Positions 24,887 to 33,461 of a DNA stretch of 64,000 nt are shown here, piece by piece. The notes under the pieces were generated by a model that saw only the letters and a program-made list of their open reading frames with translations, was not told the DNA's origin and ran no database searches. The translations under genes and the position numbers were made by a program. The DNA comes from JACVRW01 sp963764665 (GTDB taxonomy: Bacteria > Actinomycetota > Thermoleophilia > Solirubrobacterales > Thermoleophilaceae): positions 37,211 through 101,210 of the forward strand of contig CAVXTL010000024.1 in assembly GCA_963764665.1 (NCBI GenBank), read 5' to 3'. Within the stretch, counting starts at the first letter, position 1; every line of letters starts with the position of its first letter.

Positions 24887-25032
24887 TCAATCACGTTGTC
24901 GAGCGGGGATCATGACGACCGGGCGTCGGCGAGGGGGAACGCGCCAGAACGAGCGGAACGGTGATCCGCTCGACGAATCGGCACGGAACACGGTCAGCAA
25001 GCTTCGATCCCACCAAGGAGGGACCCGCACAG

Positions 25033-25704
25033 ATGCCTGACCTGATCACCGTAGAGGCCTTCGACCTCGAGAGCATGGACGCAGACGGCGCGATCCGCGA
25101 GGCCGAGGACGCAGTCGCGGGGGACACCCGCGCCGACTTCTTCCGCAAGGCGGCCCTCGGCGGCGGAGCGATGGTGGGCGGCGGCGTGCTGCTCTCCGGG
25201 CTCCCCTCGCTCGCCCTGGCAGCGCCCTCGAAGAAGCAGGACGTGGCCATCCTCAACTACGCGCTCACGCTCGAGTACCTCGAGGCCGCGTTCTACACCG
25301 AGGCCGTGGCCAAGGGCGCCATCTCGGGTGACGCGCTCTCCGGCGCCAGGCTCGTCCGCGACCACGAGGTCACGCACGTGAAGACGCTCAAGAGCGTGCT
25401 GGGCAAGAAGGCCGTCAAGAAGCCCAGGTTCGACTTCAAGAACACCACCGGCGACCAGGACACCTTCCTCGCCACCGCCGTCGCGCTCGAGGACACCGGC
25501 GTGGCCGCGTACGCCGGTCAGGGTCCGCGGCTGAAGCAGAAGCCGATCATCGTGGCCGCTCTCTCGATCCACTCGGTCGAGGCGCGCCACGCCGCCTACT
25601 TCCGCACGCTCGCGGGCATGAGCTTCGCGCCCAAGGCGTTCGACCAGGCGAAGAGCATGAAGCAGGTTCTCAAGGTCGTGAAGGGAACAGGGTTCCTGGG
25701 CTAA
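25033..25704 (+). CDS. Exported ferritin-like domain protein
   Basis: The 223-residue product has an acidic N-terminal about 40 residues, then a signal-like segment TRADFFRKAALGGGAMVGGG ending LPSLALAAP, resembling a variant Tat signal in which the twin arginine is RADFFRK. The mature part is a ferritin-like four-helix domain: AILNYALTLEYLEAAFYTEAV, RDHEVTHVKTLKSVLG, TFLATAVALEDTGVAAYAGQG and SIHSVEARHAAYFRTLAG, with the Glu and ExxH residues of diiron sites. ATG 25033 follows AAGGAGGGAC. A clear terminator follows it. Confidence 0.8.
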   Translation: MPDLITVEAFDLESMDADGAIREAEDAVAGDTRADFFRKAALGGGAMVGGGVLLSGLPSLALAAPSKKQDVAILNYALTLEYLEAAFYTEAVAKGAISGDALSGARLVRDHEVTHVKTLKSVLGKKAVKKPRFDFKNTTGDQDTFLATAVALEDTGVAAYAGQGPRLKQKPIIVAALSIHSVEARHAAYFRTLAGMSFAPKAFDQAKSMKQVLKVVKGTGFLG

Positions 25705-25722
25705 GCCCGAGGGTTCCGCAGC

Positions 25723-25764
25723 AACGGGGGCGTCACCGCACGGCGGGCGCCCCCGTTTTCTTTC
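25723..25764 (+). terminator. Rho-independent terminator after the ferritin-like gene
   Basis: AACGGGGGCG (25723-25732) pairs perfectly with CGCCCCCGTT (25748-25757) around a 15-base loop, followed by TTCTTTC. It ends the ferritin-like gene transcript just before the convergent FAH-family gene. Confidence 0.85.
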
Positions 25765-26433
25765 TCAGGCCCCGGTGACCGTGTTCCGCAGCACGCCGAT
25801 GCCCTCGATCTCGAGCTCGACCTCGTCGCCCGGCTCGAGCCAGCGGCCGTCGCCGTGCTCGAGGATGCAGCCGCCGCCCACGGTGCCCGAGCCGATCACG
25901 TCGCCGGCACGCAGCCCGGGCGTGTTGCGGGCCGCCGCGGCCAGGATCTGGTCCCAGGACCAGTGCATCGCCCCGGTGCGGGTGTCGGTCCGCACCTCGC
26001 CGTTCACGCGCGCGACCGCGCGCATGTCCAGGCCGTCGGGCAGCTCGTCGGCCGACACCAGCTCCGGGCCCAGCGAGGTGGCGAAGTCCTTGCCCTTGGC
26101 CGGGCCGAGCCCCACGGACATCTCCTTGCCCTGGAGGTCCCGGGCCGACCAGTCGTTCATGATCGTGAAGCCCTCGATGCCGCCCTCCGATCCGATCACG
26201 GCGGCCAGCTCGAGCTCGTAGTCGAGCATCGCCGTGTCCGCCGGCTTCGGCACCTCGTCGCCGTCGCGGTACACGGCCGCCGGGTTCGAGAAGTAGAAGA
26301 CCGGGATCTCGTACCAGGCCTCCGGCACGTCGCCGCGCCCCGCGTTCGCGCGAGCGGTCCGCACGTGCTCCTCGAAGGCGAAGAAGTCCCTGATCGAGGG
26401 CGGCTGGCGCACCTCGGGGTAGGCGCGCCTCAT
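25765..26433 (-). CDS. Fumarylacetoacetate hydrolase family protein (probable last step of tyrosine catabolism)
   Basis: The 222-residue product is a FAH-fold domain: PPSIRDFFAFEEHVRTARAN, MLDYELELAAVIG (metal-binding Glu pair), FTIMNDWSARDLQGKEM, KGKDFATSLGPELV, and VIGSGTVGGGCILEH. Beginning at IRDF it lacks the roughly 60-residue N-terminal segment of longer two-domain homologues. By context (next to HPD, homogentisate dioxygenase and phenylalanine hydroxylase genes) it should split fumarylacetoacetate to fumarate and acetoacetate. ATG 26433 overlaps the lrp stop (ATGA), so the two form one operon. Confidence 0.82.
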   Translation of the reverse strand: MRRAYPEVRQPPSIRDFFAFEEHVRTARANAGRGDVPEAWYEIPVFYFSNPAAVYRDGDEVPKPADTAMLDYELELAAVIGSEGGIEGFTIMNDWSARDLQGKEMSVGLGPAKGKDFATSLGPELVSADELPDGLDMRAVARVNGEVRTDTRTGAMHWSWDQILAAAARNTPGLRAGDVIGSGTVGGGCILEHGDGRWLEPGDEVELEIEGIGVLRNTVTGA

Positions 26434-26858
26434 CGCTGCACGAGGGTCGAGAGCACGACCTCGGTGACCGTGCGGTCGATCCCCTCCACGGCGCGGATCC
26501 GCTCCAGCGCCAGCTCGAGGTCGCGCGTGTCCTCCGCCATCACGTGGATCAGCGCGCTGGCCTCGCCGGCGACGGTGTGGGCGGACACCACCCCGGGCTC
26601 GTTTGCCACGGCCCGCTTGATCGCCTCGCCCGGCATGCGGCCGGCGCAGTAGAGGTCCACGAACGCCTCGGTGTGCCATCCGAAGGAGGCGGGGTCCACG
26701 ATCGCGGTGTATCCGCGGATCACCCCGTCGCGCTCCAGCCGGTCCACGCGCCGCTTGACGGCCGGCGCCGAGAGGTGCACGTGCCGCCCGATGTCCTTGA
26801 AGGAGCGTCGTGCATCGTCACGCAGCAGCGAAACGATCGTTCGGTCTACGGAGTCCAT
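26430..26858 (-). CDS. Lrp/AsnC-family regulator of the tyrosine-degradation cluster
   Basis: From ATG 26858 the 142-residue product starts MDSVDRTIVSLLRDDARRSFKDIGRHVHLSAPAVKRRVDRLERDGVIRGYTAIVDP, a textbook AsnC helix-turn-helix. A RAM ligand domain follows (VVSAHTVAGEASALIHVMAEDTRDLELALERI) that usually binds amino acids. A TTG start at 26912 is possible but adds an atypical leader. It is divergent to hpd, with a 20-bp inverted repeat between them, so tyrosine, phenylalanine or a related aromatic is the likely effector. Confidence 0.87.
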   Translation of the reverse strand: MDSVDRTIVSLLRDDARRSFKDIGRHVHLSAPAVKRRVDRLERDGVIRGYTAIVDPASFGWHTEAFVDLYCAGRMPGEAIKRAVANEPGVVSAHTVAGEASALIHVMAEDTRDLELALERIRAVEGIDRTVTEVVLSTLVQR

Positions 26859-26881
26859 GTGGGGGTCACTCGGGGTCCACG

Positions 26882-26901
26882 CGCAACGAAATGACGTTGC
26901 G
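26882..26901. promoter_or_regulatory. Candidate Lrp operator between lrp and hpd
   Basis: CGCAACG and CGTTGCG are perfect 7-bp arms around AAATGA. The repeat sits 24 bp before the lrp ATG and 33 bp before the hpd ATG, well placed to control both directions. Confidence 0.5.
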
Positions 26902-26933
26902 GCGAGGTCCAAACCGTAGAAACATTACATGGA

Positions 26934-28061
26934 ATGGCCACCGAACAGCTGACTCCGCGCCCTGCAGGTCTCCCCGACGTCGATCGGATGCCGGTTCACG
27001 GCATCGATCACCTGGAGCTCTACGTGGGCAACGCCGCCCAGGCCGCCTTCTACCTGACCCGCGCGTTCGGCTTCACGGAGACCGCCTACATGGGACTTGA
27101 GACAGGCCGCCGCGATCGGGTCTCGCACGTGCTGGAGCAGGGACGCATCCGGCTCGTGGTCACGGGCTCGCTCTCGGGCGAGGACGAGATAGGCGACTAC
27201 CAGCGCCGTCATGGCGACGGCGTTCAGAAGATCGCCCTGAGCGTCCCCGACGCCGCGGCCGCTTACGCGCACGCCGTGGCGCACGGCGCCCGCGGCGTGG
27301 TCACGCCGCACTGGGTCGAGGACGAGCACGGCCGCGTTCAGCTCGCCTCGATCGCGACCTACGGGGAGACGGTGCACCTGCTCGTGGAGCGCGGCGCCTA
27401 CGACGGCCCGTTCATGCCCGGCTTCCAGGCGCGCGACGACGCGCCCACGCAACCGATGTTCGCGGGCATCGACCACGTGGTCGGGAACGTGGAGCTCGGC
27501 CACATGCAGGAGTGGGTGGGCTACTACGAGCGCGTCTTCGGCATGACCGAGCTGATCCACTTCTCCGACGAGGCGATCTCCACCGAGTACTCCGCCCTCA
27601 TGTCGAAGGTCGTGACCGACGGCAGCGGAAAGCTCAAGTTCCCGATCAACGAGCCCGCCGAGGGCAAGCGCAAGTCGCAGATCGAGGAGTACCTGGAGTT
27701 CCACCGCGGTGCCGGGGTGCAGCACGTGGCCATCTCCACGCGCGACATCGTGGGCACCGTCGGCCAGCTGCGCGATCGCGGCGTCGAGTTCCTCGCCATC
27801 CCCGGTGAGTACTACGACGAGGTGCCGGGCCGGATCGGCGAGATCGAACAGGATCTCGGCGACCTGCGCCGGCTCGGCATCCTCGTCGACCGCGACGACG
27901 AGGGCTACCTGCTCCAGATCTTCACGAAGCCGCTCGGCGACCGGCCAACGCTGTTCTTCGAGATCATCGAGCGCCACGGTTCGCGCGGCTTCGGCGAGGG
28001 GAACTTCAAGGCGCTGTTCGAGGCGATCGAGCGCGAGCAGGACCTGAGGGGCAACCTATGA
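26934..28061 (+). CDS. hpd: 4-hydroxyphenylpyruvate dioxygenase
   Basis: The enzyme converts 4-hydroxyphenylpyruvate to homogentisate. The 375-residue product shows both VOC halves: VHGIDHLELYVGNAAQAAFYL at the N terminus, and the Fe(II) ligands in GIDHVVGNVELGHM (His), GVQHVAISTRDIV (His) and TLFFEIIERHGSRGFGEGNFKALFEAIEREQ (Glu, with the gating C-terminal helix). Length and order are normal. It leads hpd-homogentisate dioxygenase-phenylalanine hydroxylase and overlaps the next gene by ATGA. The stretch before it carries the Lrp-type inverted repeat. Confidence 0.96.
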   Translation: MATEQLTPRPAGLPDVDRMPVHGIDHLELYVGNAAQAAFYLTRAFGFTETAYMGLETGRRDRVSHVLEQGRIRLVVTGSLSGEDEIGDYQRRHGDGVQKIALSVPDAAAAYAHAVAHGARGVVTPHWVEDEHGRVQLASIATYGETVHLLVERGAYDGPFMPGFQARDDAPTQPMFAGIDHVVGNVELGHMQEWVGYYERVFGMTELIHFSDEAISTEYSALMSKVVTDGSGKLKFPINEPAEGKRKSQIEEYLEFHRGAGVQHVAISTRDIVGTVGQLRDRGVEFLAIPGEYYDEVPGRIGEIEQDLGDLRRLGILVDRDDEGYLLQIFTKPLGDRPTLFFEIIERHGSRGFGEGNFKALFEAIEREQDLRGNL

Positions 28062-29236
28062 GGTACGAGCGCCTCGGCGAGATCCCGCGCAAGCGCCACG
28101 TGCAGGTCCGGCGCAACGGCGCCGGCTCGCCGCTCCTGACCGAGGAGGTCATGGGCTACGAGGGCTTCTCGGGCAACGAGACGATCCTCTACCACCTGCA
28201 CTCGCCCTGCCGCCTGGACGCGGTTGGCGGCTTCCAGAGCATCGAGCGCGAGGAGTGGGTGCCGGACGCCCACGTGCATCGTCTGGCCGACACCGGACCG
28301 GTGGATCCCGGCGGCGACCCGCTCAGCGGCCGGCGCCTCCTCATGTGGAACGCCGACCTCGAGGTCTGGCTCTGCAAGCCCACGGAGCCGTTCACCGGCT
28401 TCTATCGCAACGGCGAGGGCGACGAGGTGATCTACGTGCATCGCGGCGGCGGCGTGCTGCGCAGCGTCTTCGGCCGCGTGCCCTTCCGCGAGAAGGACTA
28501 CCTGGTGATCCCGCGCGGCACCACGCACAGCTTCGAGCTCGACGCGGGTGAGCAGACGTGGCTCTGCTTCCACACCCCGGGGGAGATCGAGACCCCCAAC
28601 CGCTACCGCAACCGCTACGGCCTGCTGCTCGAGCACGCCCCCTACTCGCAGCGCGACTTCCATCCGCCGGGCGAGCTCGAGACCCTCGACGAGAGCGGCG
28701 AGTACCCGGTGACCGTGCGGGTGCGGGGCGGGCACCAGGAGTACCTGCTCGACCGCCATCCGTTCGACGTGGTCGGCTGGGACGGCTACGTGTGGCCCTA
28801 CACGTTCAACGCGGACGACTTCGAGCCGCGCGCCGGCCGCTTCCACCTGCCGCCGCCTGCCCACCAGACCTTCCAGGGGCAGAACTTCGTGATCTGCACG
28901 TTCGCGCCGCGCATGCTCGACTGGGACCCCGAGGCGGTGCCGCTGCCCTACCACCACTCGAACATCCAGTCCGAGGAGGTCATGTTCTACGCCGAGGGCG
29001 ACTACGCCGCCCGCAAGGGGGTGGAGGTGGGCTCGATCACGCTGCACCCCTCCGGCCTGCCGCACGGCCCGCAGCCCGGAGCCGTGGAGAAGGCGCTCGG
29101 CTCGAAGAGCACCGACGAGCTCGCGATCATGTGGGACACGTTCCGCCCGCTGCAGCTGAGCACGCTGTGGCGCGACCATGACAAGCCCGAGTACGCGCTG
29201 TCCTGGAACCCGGATCGGTCGTGGGCCAGTGTTTGA
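28058..29236 (+). CDS. hmgA: Homogentisate 1,2-dioxygenase
   Basis: The enzyme opens the homogentisate ring to maleylacetoacetate. The 392-residue product has cupin motifs YVHRGGGVLRSVFGRVPFREKDYLVIPRGTTHSFEL in the N-terminal half and the metal ligands around LPYHHSNIQSEEVMFYAEGDY and LHPSGLPHGPQPG (His, Glu, His). It is somewhat shorter than the about 440-residue classical enzymes but matches the compact bacterial form. It overlaps hpd by 4 bp and the next gene by 8 bp, indicating tight coupling. Confidence 0.92.
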   Translation: MRYERLGEIPRKRHVQVRRNGAGSPLLTEEVMGYEGFSGNETILYHLHSPCRLDAVGGFQSIEREEWVPDAHVHRLADTGPVDPGGDPLSGRRLLMWNADLEVWLCKPTEPFTGFYRNGEGDEVIYVHRGGGVLRSVFGRVPFREKDYLVIPRGTTHSFELDAGEQTWLCFHTPGEIETPNRYRNRYGLLLEHAPYSQRDFHPPGELETLDESGEYPVTVRVRGGHQEYLLDRHPFDVVGWDGYVWPYTFNADDFEPRAGRFHLPPPAHQTFQGQNFVICTFAPRMLDWDPEAVPLPYHHSNIQSEEVMFYAEGDYAARKGVEVGSITLHPSGLPHGPQPGAVEKALGSKSTDELAIMWDTFRPLQLSTLWRDHDKPEYALSWNPDRSWASV

Positions 29237-30125
29237 GGAGGGCCAGCTCTACTCGCCGGTCACGGATGGCGAGAACGGGGTGGTGGTTCACCTCGACGTG
29301 GACCACCCGGGAGCGAACGATCCCGAGTACCGAGCCCGGCGCTCGGAGATAGCCGCCGCCGCGCTGGCGTGGCGCCCCGGCCAGCCGGCGCCGGCGATCG
29401 AGTACACCGACCGCGAGCAGCAGGTCTGGCAGATCGTCTGCCGCGAGCTGGCGGTCAAGCACGAGCGCTATGCCTGCCGCGCCTACCGCGAGGCCGCCGC
29501 CGCGCTGGCGCTGCCGAGCGAGGCCATCCCCGGACTCGACGAGGTGAGCGCCCGCCTGGAGCCGCTCACGGGCTTCCGCTACCTGCCTGCCGCGGGGCTC
29601 GTGCCGCTCGAGGAGTTCTACGGCGCGCTGGCCGACCGCGTGTTCCACTCCACGCAGTACATCCGCCACTGGGCAGCGCCGCTGTACACCCCGGAGCCGG
29701 ACCTGATCCACGAGGTGATCGGCCACGGGAACCTGCTCGCTTCGCCCGAGCTCGCCGAGCTGAATCTCCTGGCGGGTCAGGCCGCGCGCCGCTGCGAGAC
29801 CCGCGACGCGCTTAGGTTCCTCGCGCACGTGTTCTGGTTCACGATCGAGTTCGGGGTGCTCCAGGAGGACGGCGAGCTGCGCGCGTACGGCGCGGGCATC
29901 CTGTCGAGCTACGGCGAGATCGAGGAGTTCCGCCAGATGGAGATCCGGCCCATCGACTACCGCGAGATGGGCACGATCGACTACGACATCACGAAGTACC
30001 AGCCGGTGCTCTACGGCGCCGAGTCGATGACGCACCTGATGGAGTCGCTCGGCGGCTTCTTCGCCGGCTTCGACGACGACACGCCGGATCGGTTCTCGGC
30101 GCGCTCGGCGGACGCAGTTCGCTAG
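29229..30125 (+). CDS. phhA: Phenylalanine 4-hydroxylase
   Basis: This pterin-dependent monooxygenase hydroxylates phenylalanine to tyrosine, feeding the pathway encoded by the two genes before it. The 298-residue product has the iron site LIHEVIGHGNLLASPELAELN (HEVIGH) and the third ligand Glu in HVFWFTIEFGVLQEDGEL, plus YRYLP-like and SSYGEIEEF segments. I start at GTG 29229 (MFEEGQLYSPVTDGENG), overlapping the upstream gene by 8 bp; earlier in-frame starts lie inside that gene. Confidence 0.9.
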   Translation: MFEEGQLYSPVTDGENGVVVHLDVDHPGANDPEYRARRSEIAAAALAWRPGQPAPAIEYTDREQQVWQIVCRELAVKHERYACRAYREAAAALALPSEAIPGLDEVSARLEPLTGFRYLPAAGLVPLEEFYGALADRVFHSTQYIRHWAAPLYTPEPDLIHEVIGHGNLLASPELAELNLLAGQAARRCETRDALRFLAHVFWFTIEFGVLQEDGELRAYGAGILSSYGEIEEFRQMEIRPIDYREMGTIDYDITKYQPVLYGAESMTHLMESLGGFFAGFDDDTPDRFSARSADAVR

Positions 30126-30136
30126 ATACTTCCGGC

Positions 30137-30817
30137 GTGAGCGAGCCGGCCTTCCTCTTCGCGGACCTGTCGGGCTACACGGCGCTCACCGAGGTCCACG
30201 GTGACGAGGAGGCGGCCGACCTGGTGCTCGCGTTCGCCGACGAGGTGCGGGCGATCCTGCCCGGCTACGGAGCCGAGCAGGTGAAGACGATCGGCGACGC
30301 GCTGATGATCCGCGCAGACGATCCCGAGCGCGCCGTGCGCCTCGGGATAGCGATCGTCCACGACGTGGGCCGGCGCCACGGCTTCCCGAGCGTGAGGGTC
30401 GGCGTGCACGCCGGACCTGCGGTGGAGCGCGACGGCGACTGGTTCGGCGCCACGGTGAACCTGGCGGCCCGCGTGTCGGGCGCGGCCGCGGGCGGCGAGG
30501 TGCTGCTCACGGCGGCCACGGCCGAGCGCATCACGGGCGAGCGCGGCTCGCCGCGGCTGTTCCTCCGGTCGCGCGGGCGGCGCGAGTTCCGGAACGTGGC
30601 CGATCCGGTCGAGCTGGTCGAGGCCACCTGCGAGTTCTCGCGCGGCCTGGGCGACCTGCCGGTCGATCCCATCTGCCGAATGGCCGTGGACCCCGAGCAC
30701 GCCGCCGGCAGCCTCAACCACGAGGGAGTGGAGTACTGGTTCTGCTCGCTCGACTGCGTGCGCAGGTTCGCCGAGGCGCCTACAGCCCCAGCTGCTTCCC
30801 CAGGATCTCCTTCATGA
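30137..30817 (+). CDS. Class III adenylate cyclase domain fused to a YHS (metal-binding) domain
   Basis: The 226-residue product starts with a class III cyclase homology domain: FLFADLSGYTALTE (first metal Asp), EQVKTIGDALMIR (Lys for adenine, second Asp), WFGATVNLAARVSG (catalytic Asn and Arg). The C-terminal part is a YHS domain: DPICRMAVDPEHAAGSLNHEGVEYWFCSLDCVRRFA with three cysteines, known from metal-binding proteins. No membrane segment or signal peptide. The start is GTG, 11 bp after phhA. Metal control of cAMP synthesis is an inference. The 3' end overlaps the convergent acyl-CoA dehydrogenase gene by 38 bp. Confidence 0.8.
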   Translation: MSEPAFLFADLSGYTALTEVHGDEEAADLVLAFADEVRAILPGYGAEQVKTIGDALMIRADDPERAVRLGIAIVHDVGRRHGFPSVRVGVHAGPAVERDGDWFGATVNLAARVSGAAAGGEVLLTAATAERITGERGSPRLFLRSRGRREFRNVADPVELVEATCEFSRGLGDLPVDPICRMAVDPEHAAGSLNHEGVEYWFCSLDCVRRFAEAPTAPAASPGSPS

Positions 30818-31925
30818 CCTCGTCGGTGCCGCCGCCGATCGGGCCGAGCCGCGTGTCGCGCACGGCGCGCTCGATGCCGTACTCCTTCATGTAGCCGGCG
30901 CCGCCGTGGATCTGGAGCGTGTCGTCGGCCACCTCGTAGGCGGCGCGCTGGCTGATCAGCTTGGCCTCGGTGACCTCGCGGATGGCGTCGCCGCCGTTGG
31001 CGAAGAGCCAGAGCGCGTAGTAGGTGAGCGAGCGCGCGGCCTCGAGCTTCACCGCCATCTCGGCGATCTTGTGCCGGATCGCCTGGTGCTTGCCGATCGG
31101 GCGCCCGAACGCGGTGCGCTCACCCGCGTAGGCCACGGCCGCGTCCAGCATGCGGCTCATCGAGCCCACGGCGCCGAGCGCCATCACGAGCCGCTCCCAC
31201 TGGAAGTTGGCCATGATCAGGTAGAAGCCCTTGTTCTCCTGCCCGAGCAGGTTCTCGTCCGGCACGAACACGTCGTCGAACGCCAGCTCGGCGGTGTCGG
31301 ACGCGCGCCACCCCAGCTTCTCGAGCTTCTTCGAGACGGTGTAGCCCTCCATCTCCTTCTCGAGGATCAGGAACGAGAGCCCCTGGTGGCCGCCCTCCTC
31401 CGTGGTCTTGACCGCGGTCACGAGGAAGTCGGCGCGCACGCCGTTCGTGATGTAGGTCTTCGAGCCGTTCACGGCGTAGCCGCCGTCGACCTTCCTGGCG
31501 AACGTGCGGATGCCGGCCACGTCCGAGCCGGCCCCGGGCTCCGTGATCCCCAGCGCCGCGATCCGCTCGCCCCTGATCGCGGGCACCAGGTAGCGCTGCT
31601 TCTGGTCCTCGGTGCCGAACTTCCAGATCGGCGGCGTGGCGATGCCTATGTGCGCGCCGATGCCCGCCGACAGACCGCCCGAGCCCGCGCCGCTCAGCTC
31701 CTCCGCGAGCACCGCGTCGTGCACGTAGTCGCCGCCCTCGCCGCCGTACTCCTCGGGGTACTTGAGGCCGAGGTAGCCCACCTCGGCCATGCGCGTGAAC
31801 ACGTCGTTGGGGAACCACTCGGCGTCCTCCCACTCGTCCGCGTGCGGGCGCAGCTCCTTGGCCACGAAGCGCCGGATCGCCTCGCGCAACTGGTTGTGCT
31901 CGTCGGTGAACGGCGGCATGGTCAT
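30780..31925 (-). CDS. Acyl-CoA dehydrogenase
   Basis: The 381-residue FAD enzyme oxidises an acyl-CoA to the 2-enoyl-CoA. Motifs: LGITEPGAGSDVAGIRTFA, GYAVNGSKTYITNGVRADF, GWRASDTAELAFDDVFVP, RTAFGRPIGKHQAIRHKIA, and the C-terminal IHGGAGYMKEYGIERAVRDTRLGPIGGGTDEVM. The catalytic base region YMKEYGIERAVRD suits short or branched chains, but this is not decisive. The ATGA overlap couples it to the HerA-like gene. It is a clear paralogue of the dehydrogenase at 37228-38415. Confidence 0.92.
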   Translation of the reverse strand: MTMPPFTDEHNQLREAIRRFVAKELRPHADEWEDAEWFPNDVFTRMAEVGYLGLKYPEEYGGEGGDYVHDAVLAEELSGAGSGGLSAGIGAHIGIATPPIWKFGTEDQKQRYLVPAIRGERIAALGITEPGAGSDVAGIRTFARKVDGGYAVNGSKTYITNGVRADFLVTAVKTTEEGGHQGLSFLILEKEMEGYTVSKKLEKLGWRASDTAELAFDDVFVPDENLLGQENKGFYLIMANFQWERLVMALGAVGSMSRMLDAAVAYAGERTAFGRPIGKHQAIRHKIAEMAVKLEAARSLTYYALWLFANGGDAIREVTEAKLISQRAAYEVADDTLQIHGGAGYMKEYGIERAVRDTRLGPIGGGTDEVMKEILGKQLGL

Positions 31926-33427
31926 AGGCGCTTCTTCAGCATTCCGAACACACCGCGCAGCACCTTGCGCTGGACTGCCTTGCCCTCGCGCGAGGTCAGG
32001 AAGTCCCCGAGGGCGTCGACCCCGCCGGAGGGGGCGGGCGCGCGCTGCTTGGCCTTCGGCTTCGGCTTCTCGGCCGGCTCGGTGGCGGCGTCGAGCCTGG
32101 CAGCGAGCTTCTCCCGCGCGCTCTCGGCGTCCACGCGCTCCCCGTACTTGGCGTACAGCGGCGACGCCTTGGCGGCTCCGTCCACGTCGTCGGCGGGCCC
32201 CATCCGCGAGGCGGGGGCGCGGAGCCGCGTGTGCACCACGGGAGTGGGCACCCCCTCGTCGGAGAGGGTGGTCACGGCCGCCTCGCCGATGCCCATCTGG
32301 GTGAGCAGCTCTCTTACGTCGTAGAAGTCCGAGGTCGGATAGGTGGATGCCGCGGCCTTGAGCGCCTTCGCGTCGTCGGGGGTGAAGGCCCGGAGCGCGT
32401 GCTGCACGCGGTTGCCGAGCTGGCCCAGCACCGAGGCCGGAACGTCATCCGGCACCTGGGTCACGAAGAACACGCCCACGCCCTTCGAGCGGATGAGCCT
32501 CACGGTCTGGGTCACCGAGTCGAGGAACGCGTCGGTGGCGTCCTGGAAGAGCAGGTGGGCCTCGTCGAAGAAGAACACGAGCTTCGGCTTGTCGAGGTCC
32601 CCGGCCTCGGGAAGCTGCTCGAACAGCTCGGCCAGCAGCCACATCAGCGCGGTCGAGAAGAGCTTGGGCTTGTCCTGGACGGCCGCCAGCTCCAGCACGG
32701 ACACCACCCCGCGCCCGTCGGGCGCCGTGCGCATCAGGTCGGCGATCTCCAGCTGCGGCTCGCCGAAGAACTCGTTGCCCCCGCCGTCCTCGAGCCCCAC
32801 GAGCGCTCGCAGGAGCACGCCCACCGTCGAGGAGGCCAGGCCACCGATGCCCTCCAGCTCGCCCTTGCCGGCGTCCGACTCGAGGAAGGTCAGCAGCGCG
32901 CGCAGGTCGGAGAGGTCGAGCAGGGGCAGTCCCTTCTCGTCCGCGTAGTGGAACACCAGGCCGAGGCTCTGCTCCTGCGTCTCGTTCGACTCGAGCACCT
33001 TGCCGAGCAGCTGCGGGCCGAAGTCGGAGACCGTGGCGCGCACCGGCACGCCCGGCCCGATCCCTCCGAGCGAGAGGTACTCCACCGGGGCGGCGGCCGG
33101 GGCGAAGGGCAGGCCCAGCTCGGCCATGCGCTTCTCCGCCGGCCCTCCGGGCGCGCCGGCCGCCCCGATTCCCGAGAGGTCGCCCTTGATGTCGGCCGCG
33201 AACACCGGCACGCCGGCGGCGGACAGCTGCTCGGCGATGGTCTGGAGCGTGATCGTCTTGCCGGTGCCGGTGGCGCCCGCCACCAGGCCATGCCGGTTCA
33301 TCATCCGCAGCGGCACCTGCACGACCGCCTCCGCCGCGAGCTTGCCCTCGTGCACGCCGCGCCCGAGGTCCACGGCAGGACCGTCGGTGGCATAGCCATC
33401 GGCGATCGTCTTGGCGAATTCGCTCAC
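31922..33427 (-). CDS. HerA-like ATPase (DUF853 family)
   Basis: The 501-residue product has Walker A GLVAGATGTGKTITLQTIAEQL near the N terminus, Walker B LVFFFDEAHLLF and a VFFVTQVPDDVPASVLGQLGNRVQHALRAF sensor/arginine region typical of HerA/FtsK-type ATPases of the DUF853 group. The C terminus is a Lys/Pro-rich linker ending in a basic tail. Function (DNA translocation or membrane-associated processing) is not established. GTG 33427 is chosen because GAGGA lies 7 nt upstream; an ATG 18 bases earlier has no ribosome site. Confidence 0.8.
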   Translation of the reverse strand: MSEFAKTIADGYATDGPAVDLGRGVHEGKLAAEAVVQVPLRMMNRHGLVAGATGTGKTITLQTIAEQLSAAGVPVFAADIKGDLSGIGAAGAPGGPAEKRMAELGLPFAPAAAPVEYLSLGGIGPGVPVRATVSDFGPQLLGKVLESNETQEQSLGLVFHYADEKGLPLLDLSDLRALLTFLESDAGKGELEGIGGLASSTVGVLLRALVGLEDGGGNEFFGEPQLEIADLMRTAPDGRGVVSVLELAAVQDKPKLFSTALMWLLAELFEQLPEAGDLDKPKLVFFFDEAHLLFQDATDAFLDSVTQTVRLIRSKGVGVFFVTQVPDDVPASVLGQLGNRVQHALRAFTPDDAKALKAAASTYPTSDFYDVRELLTQMGIGEAAVTTLSDEGVPTPVVHTRLRAPASRMGPADDVDGAAKASPLYAKYGERVDAESAREKLAARLDAATEPAEKPKPKAKQRAPAPSGGVDALGDFLTSREGKAVQRKVLRGVFGMLKKRL

Positions 33428-33461
33428 CGCGGCATCCTCGCGCATGAGCCCCCGGGCGGGG

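Noticed and set aside
24951..24971. GAGCGGA/TCCGCTC inverted repeat as a definite operator
   Set aside because: Seven-bp GC-rich arms occur often by chance in such DNA; mentioned only as a possibility.
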